Source: a virus
Length of the DNA: 64,000 bases
Strand: one strand, 5' to 3'
Virus record (IMG/VR): IMGVR_UViG_3300029267_002897
Location: 1-64,000 of that record
Shown here: one piece after another, positions 44,413 to 53,703 of the stretch
How the letters are laid out: each line of letters starts with the position of its first letter
Position numbering within the stretch: the stretch's first letter is position 1
Notes under the pieces: generated by a model
Databases searched by the model: none
What the model saw: the letters and a program-made list of their open reading frames with translations, nothing else
What the model was told of the DNA's origin: nothing
Made by a program: the position numbers and the translations under genes

Positions 44413-46494
44413 CTACCCCTCGACAATCAAAAATCCGACGCGTTCCGCTACTTTGTCAATGTCCACTTCGGGGAGCATCACCGTGTCCGTCGGTTCAGGA
44501 ATCAAGTCTTCCATGTACGCCGACAATTTGGTTTCTCCTCCTGCCAAAGCTTTCATCGCCGCAGAAGCGCGGTCCTTCACTGAACTCATTCCTCGTTGTG
44601 CAACATCTGTAGCTTTAGGGATTACCGTTTTTCCCAGAAACTGTAAAGGTCGCGTCTTCCCCAAACGATGGAGTGCCAGCGTCCCAATCCCAGTAGCCAA
44701 CAGCGGATGTTCTTGTGCGAACGCCTCTACTTTGTCGAGTATGCGCCGGGAGAGTGGCAGGTACGGGTGCCCCATCGGGATACCTTGCTCCATCCGCGAC
44801 CCGTAGTCGTGAGCGAGAAGCGCCATAGTCCCCAAGGTTCCGAAGAGGGGCAGAGCGATGGACTTGGGGTTGAAGGCTCCCACCTTTGCAAGCTCCGTGG
44901 TGATAGGAACCGGAATACCCTGGTCTGTCATGTAGTGCGCCCCCATCGACGGCCAGTGATAGGCCCCAAGAGCACCAAGCGCGAGTCCCGCAAGGGGTCG
45001 AAGCTTCCCGTAACCTGCACGTCGCAGTCCGGTAGAGAGGAGCTTGTATGCACCACCGAGAAGTGCACCACCACCCAGAACTTTGTAGAGGTTCCGTTTG
45101 GCTATTTCGTCGTGCGCCCGGATGGCAGCACCTCGAGTGGTCCCGTAGGTGAAGCCTGTGGCCGGGTCCGTGATTGTCATTTGGGACGTATAGGGGGTCT
45201 CCTCTCGATACTTCTCGGGAACAAGACGGCGCTTGAGGTACTCGGAAATCCCAGCACGCTTTTCCCGGTACGGAGTAAGAAGGTCTATGATAGCGTTGTC
45301 TATGTGCGCTACACCCACGTCGAGAGCCGCGCTCTTGTCGAACTTGTCGAGAAGTTGGGGCGCGTCGCCGAACAGTTCGATAATGCTGCGCTGTAACGCT
45401 ACTCCGTTATCGAGTGCTCGCTCAGGCACCTTCATTCCCGGGGCAGCGTTGCACGCGACAATCTTCATCAACTCGGGAGTGTTGAGCGTCATTCCCGAAG
45501 CGTAGAGAGAAGACAGCACCCGGTTGAGAGGCTGCGTCGCCAGGTTCTGAAGTAGATTGTCCGGGAACGAAGGCGTGTTCTGCCCTGCGATGATGACGAT
45601 GGTGCGCATTCCCCGCACGTTGTTCAACTGCGCGGGATCGATACCGTCAGTCTTCGCGTCAACGGGGAGGCCTTGGACTACTTTGTCGATGACCGCCAGC
45701 TTATGCGCGGCCAACTTGCGCTCTTGCATCTCGCCCAGGTAATCCCCAGCCTGGGAACCACTCAGTAACTCGTAGGGCGCGTCTTCCGCAACTTTCTTCA
45801 TCATGAAAGCCGTTGGGTCCGCAGGACGGAACACCCAGGAGATATCAAAAAATTTCGGTCGAGGGTTGAGGGCCGCCACCTTCATCCCGTTGATGACTTC
45901 GCGCATCTGGAACTTCAAGTGGTCGCAGTACTGTGCTCGGGTAGGTGCACGGTTGCCGCAGATGGTGCAAACATCGTACGGGACCTTCGTACCCATGCTT
46001 ACGGGGGGATACTCCCCGTTCGCAATGCGCTCAGCCAGGTCCGGAGCTTTCTCGTCCTCCAAATCAACCAGCAGCTCCACGCGGTGCATGCTGGGATTCC
46101 AGAACGCCTTCATCACTTTACCAACGGCCTTCTTCGGGTCCTTGTTGGCATGGTGACGGTAGTTATGTCCAAACTGCTCGAACGTTTTGTAGTGAAGTGG
46201 GAGCACGTCCTCCGGAGCAATCCAAGGAGGAGTCTCGTGGTCCTTGTACGGGAATTCCGGGAAGCCATCGCCGTTACGGTTTTCCCCGTAGTGCTCCCAG
46301 TTGCTTACTGCGAGCACGTACACGATGGAGTGCCCCGGCATCGGCTGTATCGTCCTGAAGTAGGCGTGACCGACGCTGGCGTGCTTAGTTATCGACTCAA
46401 CACACGGGCGGTTGTTCGCCCAGAGGAGAACAGGCTGTACCGTCAACTCTCCCGTCTGCGGGAAGTGTGACTCGAGTCGGATAATCTTATCCAC
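44413..46494 (-). CDS. head maturation protease-like protein with large C-terminal domain
   Basis: 693 residues. The first 270 match a phage head-protease-like family by order of blocks: GHAYFRTIQPMPGHSIVYVLAVSNWEHY, GENRNGDGF, LHYKTFEQFGHNYRHHANKDPKKAVGKV, HRVELLVDL, YPPVSMGTKVPYDVC, then ICGNRAPTRAQYCDH with a zinc-like C..C..C..H. His in RHH and Ser in VSM are candidate catalytic residues. The rest is an internal-core-like domain with Gly-rich hydrophobic segments (GGGALLGGAYKLL, LAGLALGALGAY). A fused protease-core protein is inferred. Confidence 0.65.
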   Translation of the reverse strand: MDKIIRLESHFPQTGELTVQPVLLWANNRPCVESITKHASVGHAYFRTIQPMPGHSIVYVLAVSNWEHYGENRNGDGFPEFPYKDHETPPWIAPEDVLPLHYKTFEQFGHNYRHHANKDPKKAVGKVMKAFWNPSMHRVELLVDLEDEKAPDLAERIANGEYPPVSMGTKVPYDVCTICGNRAPTRAQYCDHLKFQMREVINGMKVAALNPRPKFFDISWVFRPADPTAFMMKKVAEDAPYELLSGSQAGDYLGEMQERKLAAHKLAVIDKVVQGLPVDAKTDGIDPAQLNNVRGMRTIVIIAGQNTPSFPDNLLQNLATQPLNRVLSSLYASGMTLNTPELMKIVACNAAPGMKVPERALDNGVALQRSIIELFGDAPQLLDKFDKSAALDVGVAHIDNAIIDLLTPYREKRAGISEYLKRRLVPEKYREETPYTSQMTITDPATGFTYGTTRGAAIRAHDEIAKRNLYKVLGGGALLGGAYKLLSTGLRRAGYGKLRPLAGLALGALGAYHWPSMGAHYMTDQGIPVPITTELAKVGAFNPKSIALPLFGTLGTMALLAHDYGSRMEQGIPMGHPYLPLSRRILDKVEAFAQEHPLLATGIGTLALHRLGKTRPLQFLGKTVIPKATDVAQRGMSSVKDRASAAMKALAGGETKLSAYMEDLIPEPTDTVMLPEVDIDKVAERVGFLIVEG

Positions 46495-46898
46495 TACAGA
46501 ACTCCGGTGAGCAAGTCCGCGAGGTATTCCCGCCCGTAAAGCTGCTGCGCGGCCAGTTTAGTCTTCTCTGCGTAGGGGATGTCGTCATTGAGCGCGCGCT
46601 GAAGCGCCAAATCAACCATCACCGCACCCGCCAACTTGAGCTGAGTCTCCGCGGAAGGCTTCTCTTTCCCAAGAGCACTCGCCATCTTGGTGATGAGTTC
46701 GCAGAAACGAAGGTCGTCTTTCCCATCACCTTTGAAAGACGCTTCTTTCTGGAGTACGCCGTAAAGGCGGTTGCAAACATCAACACTACCCTTCTGGGCT
46801 TCGTAGCTGACGCCTGCCGACTCCGTGTCCGCCGCAATTTTCTCCAGCTTCGCACGCTGTCTCAGCGTGTGCGAAATTTCCGCAGCAAGAGCACGCAT
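46494..46898 (-). CDS. helical virion-region protein
   Basis: 134 residues, helical (RQRAKLEKIAADTESAG, LRFCELITKMASALGKE, AEKTKLAAQQLYGREYLADLL). Overlaps neighbours by one base each. Contains AGTACGCCGTAAA in RLYGVLQ. No recognised family; internal head protein is the likely class from context. Confidence 0.7.
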   Translation of the reverse strand: MRALAAEISHTLRQRAKLEKIAADTESAGVSYEAQKGSVDVCNRLYGVLQKEASFKGDGKDDLRFCELITKMASALGKEKPSAETQLKLAGAVMVDLALQRALNDDIPYAEKTKLAAQQLYGREYLADLLTGVL

Positions 46899-47116
46899 TA
46901 TGACCTCCGCAGGTTCTTCAAAGCTCGGAACCCGTCAAAGACCGGACGCCAGCGTGCACGCCGTGCAGCTACGCGACCTCCAATGTACGCTCCCAGCTTT
47001 TGAAGAGTGACCTCATCAAGACCTGTCCGAGCCATGAGGAGCCGGTGATTCTGGTGAGAGGTAACGGCTTCCTTGACTTGCTCAGGAACCAGTGCTGCCA
47101 GTTTTTCCATGGACAT
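46898..47116 (-). CDS. small basic helical protein
   Basis: 72 residues (MSMEKLAALVPEQVKEAVTSHQNHRLL ... IGGRVAARRARWRPVFDGFRALKNLRRS), the C-terminal third strongly Arg-rich. Its place among internal head proteins and its charge suggest contact with packaged DNA. ATG at 47116 or two codons on. Confidence 0.7.
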   Translation of the reverse strand: MSMEKLAALVPEQVKEAVTSHQNHRLLMARTGLDEVTLQKLGAYIGGRVAARRARWRPVFDGFRALKNLRRS

Positions 47117-47117
47117 C

Positions 47118-47756
47118 TTAACCTCTCCCCTTTGCCTTATTGATTGCGGCTTCGGTTTCCGCTAGCTGTTTGATGGTCATGTAGTTGGTACTGCCGCCCG
47201 TCTGTGCTGCCTCCCGGAGATAGGAGAGAACAACGTTGGGGTCAGTGCTGAGTTCTGGAGCAACACGCTTCATGGAGCTGTACGCCTGGGCCGCCGATCC
47301 AGGACTCTCTTCCTCGTAAGCAGAAACTGTCGGGTCGTCCGTAAGGATTTGCTCCAGAATTTTTTCTCGGCGTGGTTCAAGAACGAGACGGTCCTTAACT
47401 TTGCGGGCCGCGCCGCCTACCACATCCCGGAGACCCCGAACAGATTCTCCGGCGGCACCTCCAGCTAACCCCTTGACGATGACGTCCCCCACCGCCGTCT
47501 CATCCGCCTCCTTGGAGAACGCCAACTTCTCCGCCAGGTGTCGTTTACGTCCCGCGAAGTTGTCGAACTCCGCGTAAACGAATTTCGCCCCAGGTGCGCC
47601 TAGACGGTTTTTCATGATTTCGCTCTCCAATTCACGGCCCTGTTGTCTGAGGTTAGACGCTACTACGGCTCCTCCACCGAGCGCAAGGAGAAGTGCCGGG
47701 TGACGCAGCGCGGTCCCGAGCATTCCCTTGGCCGTGAGGTTACCGATTATTGGCAT
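47118..47756 (-). CDS. virion-region protein with N-terminal hydrophobic segment
   Basis: 212 residues. Hydrophobic Gly/Ala/Leu stretch near the start (HPALLLALGGGAVVASNL), then charged helices (EAD-rich and Arg-rich) and EKLAFSKEADETAVGDVIVKGLAGGAAGESVRG in the middle. No recognised family. It overlaps the upstream gene by 10 nt. Confidence 0.7.
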   Translation of the reverse strand: MPIIGNLTAKGMLGTALRHPALLLALGGGAVVASNLRQQGRELESEIMKNRLGAPGAKFVYAEFDNFAGRKRHLAEKLAFSKEADETAVGDVIVKGLAGGAAGESVRGLRDVVGGAARKVKDRLVLEPRREKILEQILTDDPTVSAYEEESPGSAAQAYSSMKRVAPELSTDPNVVLSYLREAAQTGGSTNYMTIKQLAETEAAINKAKGRG

Positions 47757-48619
47757 TCCGACAGCCCTTTACGCAGTAAAACCAAACCGCGGTCGCATTC
47801 CTTAGAATTGTAGCGAGCTTGACTCGCATTCTTCAAGACGGTGCACACATTCTTCTTTTCCGACGTGAGAGGGAGCACTACATGAGTGTTGTGCACCGAC
47901 GCAATTTTCTCCCCCCCGAAGAGCGGAGCGTCGAGACTACCGCCGACCATGTAGTTGAGGGCACGCAGCTCTGGGATGATGTCCTCTCCCACGGAACACA
48001 CGGCATCTTTCTCGAAGGTTGACATGTCACCAAAAGAAGAGGTTCCGGAAAGGACGCGGACGGATTGGGCTGCGTTCTCCATGTTCCGCAGCCACGCATA
48101 CTGCGCCTCTTTCTTCTCTCCCTCGAGCTTCTCCGTCGCGGCTTCGAAGAGCTTCTTGGTCTTCTGCTTGTCCACCACCGGCCCATCGGCCTTCTGCTCT
48201 TCCTTCAACTCTTCCTCGGCAAGCTCCTCAACCTCTTCTCCCTCTTCCTCCTCATCACCATTGGCGACCTTCTCGAACTCCCCAAAGTAGTCCAAGTGTC
48301 GATTGTAGTTGGGGGCAGTCGGAGCAGGAGCAGAGGCCACTTTCTCCCGGGCATCCTCATGCAGCTTGCTGATGACGAGTTCCGCGTCTCCCAATTTGAA
48401 CTCCACCATCCGGTCCTCGTCTCCGGCCTTCTTGTCGAAGAGTTCCTGGAATGCGCAGACATTAGCCAGCCGCACCAGGGTACGGATGCCGTCGGGGTTC
48501 AGGTTGTTGTCGTTGGCCACCTTCGTAGCTAAGTCTTCGATACTGCACTGGCCATCCGCCGCAACGTAGTTCTTCGCAATCTCCAATGCCGCGTTATCGT
48601 ATTGTTTGCGCTGCCACAT
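47747..48619 (-). CDS. acidic virion-region protein
   Basis: 290 residues. Helical N-terminal domain (NAALEIAKNYVAADGQCSIEDLATKVANDN), a very acidic segment (DEEEEGEEVEELAEEELKEEQ), helices and a C-terminal domain with several Cys. EKVASAP and EKIASVH repeat the K-T/V/I-A-S pattern of other head proteins. A perfect TTTACGCAGTAAA lies in its last codons. Core or scaffold-like composition. Confidence 0.7.
   Translation of the reverse strand: MWQRKQYDNAALEIAKNYVAADGQCSIEDLATKVANDNNLNPDGIRTLVRLANVCAFQELFDKKAGDEDRMVEFKLGDAELVISKLHEDAREKVASAPAPTAPNYNRHLDYFGEFEKVANGDEEEEGEEVEELAEEELKEEQKADGPVVDKQKTKKLFEAATEKLEGEKKEAQYAWLRNMENAAQSVRVLSGTSSFGDMSTFEKDAVCSVGEDIIPELRALNYMVGGSLDAPLFGGEKIASVHNTHVVLPLTSEKKNVCTVLKNASQARYNSKECDRGLVLLRKGLSECQ
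47768..47780. repeat. perfect TTTAC-NNN-GTAAA palindrome
   Basis: TTTACGCAGTAAA near the 3' end of the 47747-48619 gene, read in yet another frame (Val-Leu-Leu-Arg-Lys). Confidence 0.8.
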
Positions 48620-48632
48620 TCGTCTCGTCCTT

Positions 48633-49331
48633 TCAGTGCAGAATCGTATCCGGAGGAACCTCTGCCTCCTCCGGAGTTCGGGTCATCTTCCGACGCTCGA
48701 TAGCAACCAGGGCTTCATCCTCCGCCGTGTCATCCAAACCAAGCTTATCGTACGAAAGGGCCATGCGGGAGGCGCTACCCATCCACTTGTAGGCCTCTTT
48801 CGCAACGGAAGAAGTAATTTGATTGCCCCGAGCCAGCATGCTCAGATGAAACGCCTGGTTAATCATCTCCCGGGTAAGCATCCGCGCATCGATGGGGAGA
48901 TTCTCGTGACCGTGGAGATGTTTGTAGATAAGAGCGAGGGGTCCAATCTCAAGACCAAGTTTCAGCCACTCCGCGTTCTCCTCTTCGCAGACGTTCCGCA
49001 TGTACTCCTGAGCATACTGATAGATCTCGAGCTTATGCCGAAATTCGTCCTTGTTGACATAGAGCCATTGGAAAAGCTCCAGCACCTCAATCGGAATCCA
49101 CAGGCTCTTGCTGATTTCCGGGAGGGTCGCCCCGCTCAAGAAGAAAGCAACGATGCGGTCCCGGGCCATAGGTGAATCGAGGAGGGACACCACGTACTCA
49201 ACACGGTCGTCGTCTTTCTCCTCCGCGAGGAAGTCATAGACCTTCGCAAGCTGCGAATCTTTTGGCCGAGACTTCTTCGCAACAGCCGCCATGACCATCT
49301 TCCACTTGCGGTCTGGGACGCAACGCTTCAT
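48633..49331 (-). CDS. helical protein upstream of large virion gene
   Basis: 232 residues. An HTH-like segment (RIVAFFLSGATLPEISKSLWIPIEVLELFQWLYVNKDEFRHKLEIYQYAQEYM) follows a basic start; the remainder is helical with VAKEAYKWMGSASRMALSYDKLG and a charged tail. The HTH and position could fit a small-terminase-like or regulatory protein, but no homology is certain and no large terminase is in the window. Confidence 0.65.
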   Translation of the reverse strand: MKRCVPDRKWKMVMAAVAKKSRPKDSQLAKVYDFLAEEKDDDRVEYVVSLLDSPMARDRIVAFFLSGATLPEISKSLWIPIEVLELFQWLYVNKDEFRHKLEIYQYAQEYMRNVCEEENAEWLKLGLEIGPLALIYKHLHGHENLPIDARMLTREMINQAFHLSMLARGNQITSSVAKEAYKWMGSASRMALSYDKLGLDDTAEDEALVAIERRKMTRTPEEAEVPPDTILH

Positions 49332-51982
49332 TACTGCTGGTCAGCAAGCATCTGCGACATTTCCTGTGCAGAGTCCTCGGTGCTCACCGCGTTGCGGTTG
49401 ATTTCGAGAATGGTATCGCCCAGGTTCTTGAAGACAGTACGGAGCTTGTCCTCCAGGACGATGAATGCTTCATCCCCGATGGCTTCTTTGGTCTCTTCCT
49501 CCCGCATCCAAAGGGTGAGGAGAATACGTCCCACGTTGTCCAGACACTTCTCCAGGTTGGGGATGTAAGAAGAGACGATATCTTGGAGTACCGGTGCTGC
49601 GGCCAACATTGCAATCGCCGCAGTGTCGAAGACCCCCTCGTTCTGAAGAGCCTCGGCATCTTCAATCATCGAGGGGTTGATTTGCTGCGCCACCATGTCG
49701 GGGGTGACTTCTGCCCCAGCCTCATCCATCACTGGTTGCGGAGGGGGAGGGGGTTCTTCGGGCGGGATAGGGGCGAGCATCTGCGCTGCCTGTGCTGGAG
49801 CTTGTTCTGCCCCCGCAGGAATCATGCCTCCGGTAGCCGCCGAGATTTCTTGTGACCGTTGTTGAATACCCTCGAGGACACCGATGAGGCGGTCGTTGTT
49901 TTCCGCCTCCATCTGCATCTGCTGTTGCTGCATCATCATGTGGTCCTGCGCTTGCTGCATTTGCATATTGTTTTGCTCGCGCAGGTTGTCCACTACCTCG
50001 GCGATAGCCAGGTCCGTGGGTGTCATCGGAGAGGTAGGCATCGGAGGAGGGGCCATTCCCGCCATGCTCGGGTCTCCAGGAGGGGCAGGCATGCCGCCCG
50101 GAGGCGGTCCTGCTTGCGGACCCGGAGGCATCGGAATCTCCGCACCCACCTGTCCTGGTGGTTGCGCGTGCTTCTGGAACGACTCTTGAACTTTTCGTCC
50201 CGATGCATGGTCAACGATGTACGCCTCGGCCACCCCAAGGTGCTGAGCTTCCTTCAGTACGTCGAGCGCCGCATCCGTGGTGACATCGTACTCCCGAGCA
50301 ACTTTGTCGATGGCTACGTCCAGAGTGTAGGGCTTCGAGTCACCTTCAATCCACCACAGGTCTTCCCCTGCGCGTTTGACGTTGACCTTCTTGGCTCCGC
50401 TCTCCTGAAGAATCTGGTTCATCCACCGAAAGATGAGCTTCGGGTCACTCAGCAGAGTCTCACGACGATGCTGGCTAGCTAGACGCCGGACATCCCGCAT
50501 CTTCTCGAAGTCCCGTTTATTCGCTTCCTCGGGCACCTTTCCGATTTCCACCCACTTGGTGTTCTTGGGCAAAAAAACAAACTCGCCGTTCATGGCGTGG
50601 TCGATGGTGTGCCGCGTGGGGTCCGTGTCCCAGATGAACTTCGGCCCAAAATCCGATTGAATACGAACACGCCCGTCCCCGGTATCCGTCACCTGACGAA
50701 CGTCGATGGGTTCCGTAGCTTGAACCCCCTGCGGACCGGCGTAGATGAAAAAGCCATAGGAGTAAGGACGCGGAGTGTCACCCTTCCCCGCAGCATTGAG
50801 CATCTTCCAGAGCTTTGTCTGGTTGACGTCTCCCTCCTCGTAAATAGGAATCCCCAAGACGCCCTTGGCCAGCCATGCCTCTTTGCCATTGACGTCCACG
50901 ACGAGGGCGGGCTCCTTGTTGAAGCTGTCGAAGTTGCGGTAGTCACTGCCAGTGTAGTAGTAGTCGCCGTTCCCGACATACTTCTCCGACCGCTTCGGGT
51001 GGGGGATGACCAGGTAGTTCCCGGCTGGACCATCCACGAAGAACAGCTTGAACCACCCCGGCGCAGGGCCAGGAGCCTGGAGCTTCGCCTCGGTCTCGAG
51101 TTTCACCGAAATGGCCGCGTGCTTCACGTGCCGGGTGTCCTGTACGGCGTAACCCTTGGTGAGAATTTCCATGAAGGCTTCACCGGCCTTGGGTCCAAAC
51201 ACTTCACGGAGTCGGTCCGAAGAGGCCTCTTTGGTGAAAACTTCGAGCGCACCTTCTCGTACCGACGCCACCTTCTCTTGGAGCTGCGAAGACATGTGCG
51301 CCTTCTGGTAGCCCTCAGTGATGGCAGCAGTCAGTTCTTTTACTCCGTAAACCTTGGCAATCTTCTGGAGTAGTGCGGGATTGTGCTGGAACGCCACCTT
51401 GATGCCGTCGAGGGCCACCTTCGGCGCACGGCGAATGGCGTGAAGGAACCGGGGGTGTATCTCCACCTCCTGGTTCTCAGCCTCTTTGAACAGCGCTTGT
51501 GCTCCGTGCTCCAGGTCATGCGCCAACCCCACGCGCCCACTCTGCGTGTACGGGGGCATCACGAGGTCCCGGATGTTGACGTCCCGGGGAACACTGTCTG
51601 GAATGTCCTCCCCGCGTCCCATCTCATCCAAACTCATTTTGGAGACTTCCTCCAGCCAGGTCTTAGAGAGCGGCAGGAAGATGTTCATCTCTTTGTAGTA
51701 GAACATCTCCAGGGGTTTGAGCTTGCTGTCTACCATCACCACAGGGATGTAGATAGGTTTTTGCTCATAGAGGAGGATGAACGCGCCAACACCCTTGCCG
51801 GTCTCTGCGTCAGTCTCCAGAATTTTGAACGTCACCACTGAAGGTGAGAGGTCCGGGAACTTCGACAGGATTACCGCCCACGCTGCCTTCGCGAACTCCT
51901 GCTTGAACAGCTCTTCGGCCTGCTCTGCTGCTGGCACTTCGCCGTAGGCGTTTACGTTCGGTGACATTGACATTCCAGGCAT
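49331..51982 (-). CDS. large internal virion protein
   Basis: 883 residues. The N-terminal third is alpha/beta (AWAVILSKFPDLSPSVVTFKILETD, FILLYEQKPIYIPVVMVDSKLKPLEMFYYKEMNIFLPLSKTWL). A middle domain (GWFKLFFVDGPAGNYLVIPHP, DYYYTGSDYRNFDSF) follows, then a Pro/Gly/Met/Gln-rich low-complexity region (600-760) and a helical C-terminus. EKVASVRE occurs near 236. Probably a core protein of the head. It holds a perfect TTTACTCCGTAAA in KVYGVKEL. First gene of an operon with a TATAATT promoter. Confidence 0.75.
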   Translation of the reverse strand: MPGMSMSPNVNAYGEVPAAEQAEELFKQEFAKAAWAVILSKFPDLSPSVVTFKILETDAETGKGVGAFILLYEQKPIYIPVVMVDSKLKPLEMFYYKEMNIFLPLSKTWLEEVSKMSLDEMGRGEDIPDSVPRDVNIRDLVMPPYTQSGRVGLAHDLEHGAQALFKEAENQEVEIHPRFLHAIRRAPKVALDGIKVAFQHNPALLQKIAKVYGVKELTAAITEGYQKAHMSSQLQEKVASVREGALEVFTKEASSDRLREVFGPKAGEAFMEILTKGYAVQDTRHVKHAAISVKLETEAKLQAPGPAPGWFKLFFVDGPAGNYLVIPHPKRSEKYVGNGDYYYTGSDYRNFDSFNKEPALVVDVNGKEAWLAKGVLGIPIYEEGDVNQTKLWKMLNAAGKGDTPRPYSYGFFIYAGPQGVQATEPIDVRQVTDTGDGRVRIQSDFGPKFIWDTDPTRHTIDHAMNGEFVFLPKNTKWVEIGKVPEEANKRDFEKMRDVRRLASQHRRETLLSDPKLIFRWMNQILQESGAKKVNVKRAGEDLWWIEGDSKPYTLDVAIDKVAREYDVTTDAALDVLKEAQHLGVAEAYIVDHASGRKVQESFQKHAQPPGQVGAEIPMPPGPQAGPPPGGMPAPPGDPSMAGMAPPPMPTSPMTPTDLAIAEVVDNLREQNNMQMQQAQDHMMMQQQQMQMEAENNDRLIGVLEGIQQRSQEISAATGGMIPAGAEQAPAQAAQMLAPIPPEEPPPPPQPVMDEAGAEVTPDMVAQQINPSMIEDAEALQNEGVFDTAAIAMLAAAPVLQDIVSSYIPNLEKCLDNVGRILLTLWMREEETKEAIGDEAFIVLEDKLRTVFKNLGDTILEINRNAVSTEDSAQEMSQMLADQQ
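51339..51351. repeat. perfect TTTAC-NNN-GTAAA palindrome
   Basis: TTTACTCCGTAAA inside the 883-aa gene (Val-Tyr-Gly-Val-Lys codons). Confidence 0.8.
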
Positions 51983-52019
51983 ACGTAAATCCTCCCTTTA
52001 CAGTAGGGTAGTCGAAATG

Positions 52020-52026
52020 AATTATA
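52020..52026 (-). promoter_or_regulatory. TATAATT (virion-class) promoter box
   Basis: Minus-strand CCACAGTATAATTCA, 38 nt upstream of the ATG at 51982. Confidence 0.6.
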
Positions 52027-52052
52027 CTGTGGAGATTTTAGGGAGGAAAGTC

Positions 52053-53087
52053 TTAACTGACGGCTTGGGAGGCGTGGCCCAGAGCACGACGAAGGATTTC
52101 AGCAGCGGCCTTCTCTTCGTCGTCCTTCTTCTTCTCTTCTTCCTCATCTTCCTTGAGCTCTTCGCCAATCTTCTTCAGGATGGCACGCCCACGTTCGGTC
52201 TTCAGAAGAAGAGACGCCGCCTTACTGATGTCGGCTTGCACGTCAGTCTGCGGCTTGTCCTTCTGCGTGATGTCCACGCCCGCAGCTGCCGGAGCACTCT
52301 TGAGGGGCACCGGGACTGCCGGAGGAGTCTGCTTGGTATCCCCCTGCGGGACAATCATGTCCTTGCCCATCCCGAGGTTGGTCTCGAGGTCCTTGCGCCC
52401 ATCGCCCTTCCCCCCGGCAGCTCCGGGAGAACCATCGCCCGCCGGAGAGGGGGCGGCCATGGTGCTAGCTCCCATGCCGAGTTTAGCCAGGAGGGCATCG
52501 ACGGACGAGACTTTCACATCGGCTACCTCCACGGGAGTATCACCGTCATTAGCCCCGGGCTGGTCTGGACGGATTGCCTCATGTCCCACCGCGCCGGGGG
52601 TGGCGTCCATCGAGGACTCACCCTTCGGGACAATGACCTCCGCCGAGGGGTTGTCCGTCGCGTCGACTTGCGCCTCGTTGGTGGCGTCGAGCCCATCCTC
52701 CGGGGGCTTCTGCCCGGGGATAATGGGTCCTTCCAATGCGGCCTTCTCGATGAGAGAGATGGCGGCCTGGGATGCGGCCTCTTTGTACATCTCATCGGTG
52801 GTAACCGACGCGACCTTCTGCTGGTAGGCCGGGTCGACAGCAGCACCGGACTTCTCCGCGATGACTTCGGCGACTTCGACAAGCTTATTGACGGCTTCCG
52901 CAGCCTCATCTTCCGTCAAGCCCGACTCATCAGTAACCGGGGGAATCACTTCGTCCTCGTACTCATCGGCTACTGCATCCGCCACTTCCTCCGCAATCTT
53001 CTCAGACGGAAGCGTGACGTAGCCCCGTCGCTGAAGCTCGTGGAGCATTCCGCGGAAGTGTGCTCGTTTGAAAATATGCATTTTCAA
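52053..53087 (-). CDS. acidic helical virion-region protein
   Basis: 344 residues. Helical N-terminal half with strong acidic bias (EKIAEEVADAVADEYEDEVIPP, LTEDEAAEAVNKLVEVAEVIAEKSG), a long Pro/Gly/Asp/Ala linker and a charged C-terminal helix (AILKKIGEELKEDEEEEKKKDDEEK). QKVASVTTDE carries the K-V-A-S pattern. Such acidic, linker-rich proteins are typical of phage scaffolds. Two close ATGs; 53087 chosen with GAGGAG upstream. Confidence 0.7.
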   Translation of the reverse strand: MKMHIFKRAHFRGMLHELQRRGYVTLPSEKIAEEVADAVADEYEDEVIPPVTDESGLTEDEAAEAVNKLVEVAEVIAEKSGAAVDPAYQQKVASVTTDEMYKEAASQAAISLIEKAALEGPIIPGQKPPEDGLDATNEAQVDATDNPSAEVIVPKGESSMDATPGAVGHEAIRPDQPGANDGDTPVEVADVKVSSVDALLAKLGMGASTMAAPSPAGDGSPGAAGGKGDGRKDLETNLGMGKDMIVPQGDTKQTPPAVPVPLKSAPAAAGVDITQKDKPQTDVQADISKAASLLLKTERGRAILKKIGEELKEDEEEEKKKDDEEKAAAEILRRALGHASQAVS

Positions 53088-53104
53088 CTCCTCTTTAGCC
53101 GCCC

Positions 53105-53656
53105 TTAGTCCTGCAATCCGCCGAGCAAGCCGCCCGCCGTACCACCCGCGACACCGCCCATTCCCGCGCCCGCCGCCGCACTGCCACGAATGGAGCCCAT
53201 GCGACCCGCACCCATCAGGAGGTCGTGCAGCTTGTTCGCCAGCTGCTCCTTCGGTGACAGTTGTGCCGCCTCTTGCAACGCTTGGAGTTTCTTGGTGTCG
53301 ATGAGGCCGCCAGACGGTACGCTGGGCACATTCGCGGGACCACCGAGACGGTCAACGGCCTTACCTAGTGGCCGCATGCCCCGTGAAAGCAGGTTCTTAC
53401 CCGTCAGCTTGCCGACGAGTCCCCCCGCGCCTGCGCCGAGGGCCGCGCCGCCACCGGCACCCAGGAGAGCCAGGAGCGCCGGGTGGATACCCTCTTCGTC
53501 TTCTTCGGCTCGCTTCTCTTGGGTAACGGCTTCCTCAGCCAGCTTGATCCCGGCCTGCTCCGCAGTAGCCTGGTCCACGCCAGCTTCCTGAAGCGCCACG
53601 CTTGCGCCGTAAGCGTAAGCCAACTTGACTTGCTCAAGAAGTTGCTGGTGATTCAT
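53105..53656 (-). CDS. Gly-rich virion-region protein with virion-type N-terminus
   Basis: 183 residues. MNHQQLLEQVKLAYAYGASVALQEAGVDQATAEQAG matches the Y-G-x-A-L-x-x-A-G-V pattern of other N-termini. A hydrophobic Gly/Ala region (ALLALLGAGGGAALGAGAGGLVG) follows, and a Gly-rich end (GSAAAGAGMGGVAGGTAGGLLGGL). AGGAGAGG precedes the ATG; TATACTT promoter about 48 nt upstream. Probably internal or membrane-interacting. Confidence 0.7.
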   Translation of the reverse strand: MNHQQLLEQVKLAYAYGASVALQEAGVDQATAEQAGIKLAEEAVTQEKRAEEDEEGIHPALLALLGAGGGAALGAGAGGLVGKLTGKNLLSRGMRPLGKAVDRLGGPANVPSVPSGGLIDTKKLQALQEAAQLSPKEQLANKLHDLLMGAGRMGSIRGSAAAGAGMGGVAGGTAGGLLGGLQD

Positions 53657-53703
53657 TTGTCTACCTCTCCTTTTTGACCGGTGATCGGTTAAAACTCACC
53701 GTG

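Noticed and set aside
52017-53108. Plus-strand open frame opposite the 344-aa acidic protein
   Set aside because: Pure antisense shadow: Arg/Leu-rich reading of an acidic coiled-coil gene, no start signal or domain.
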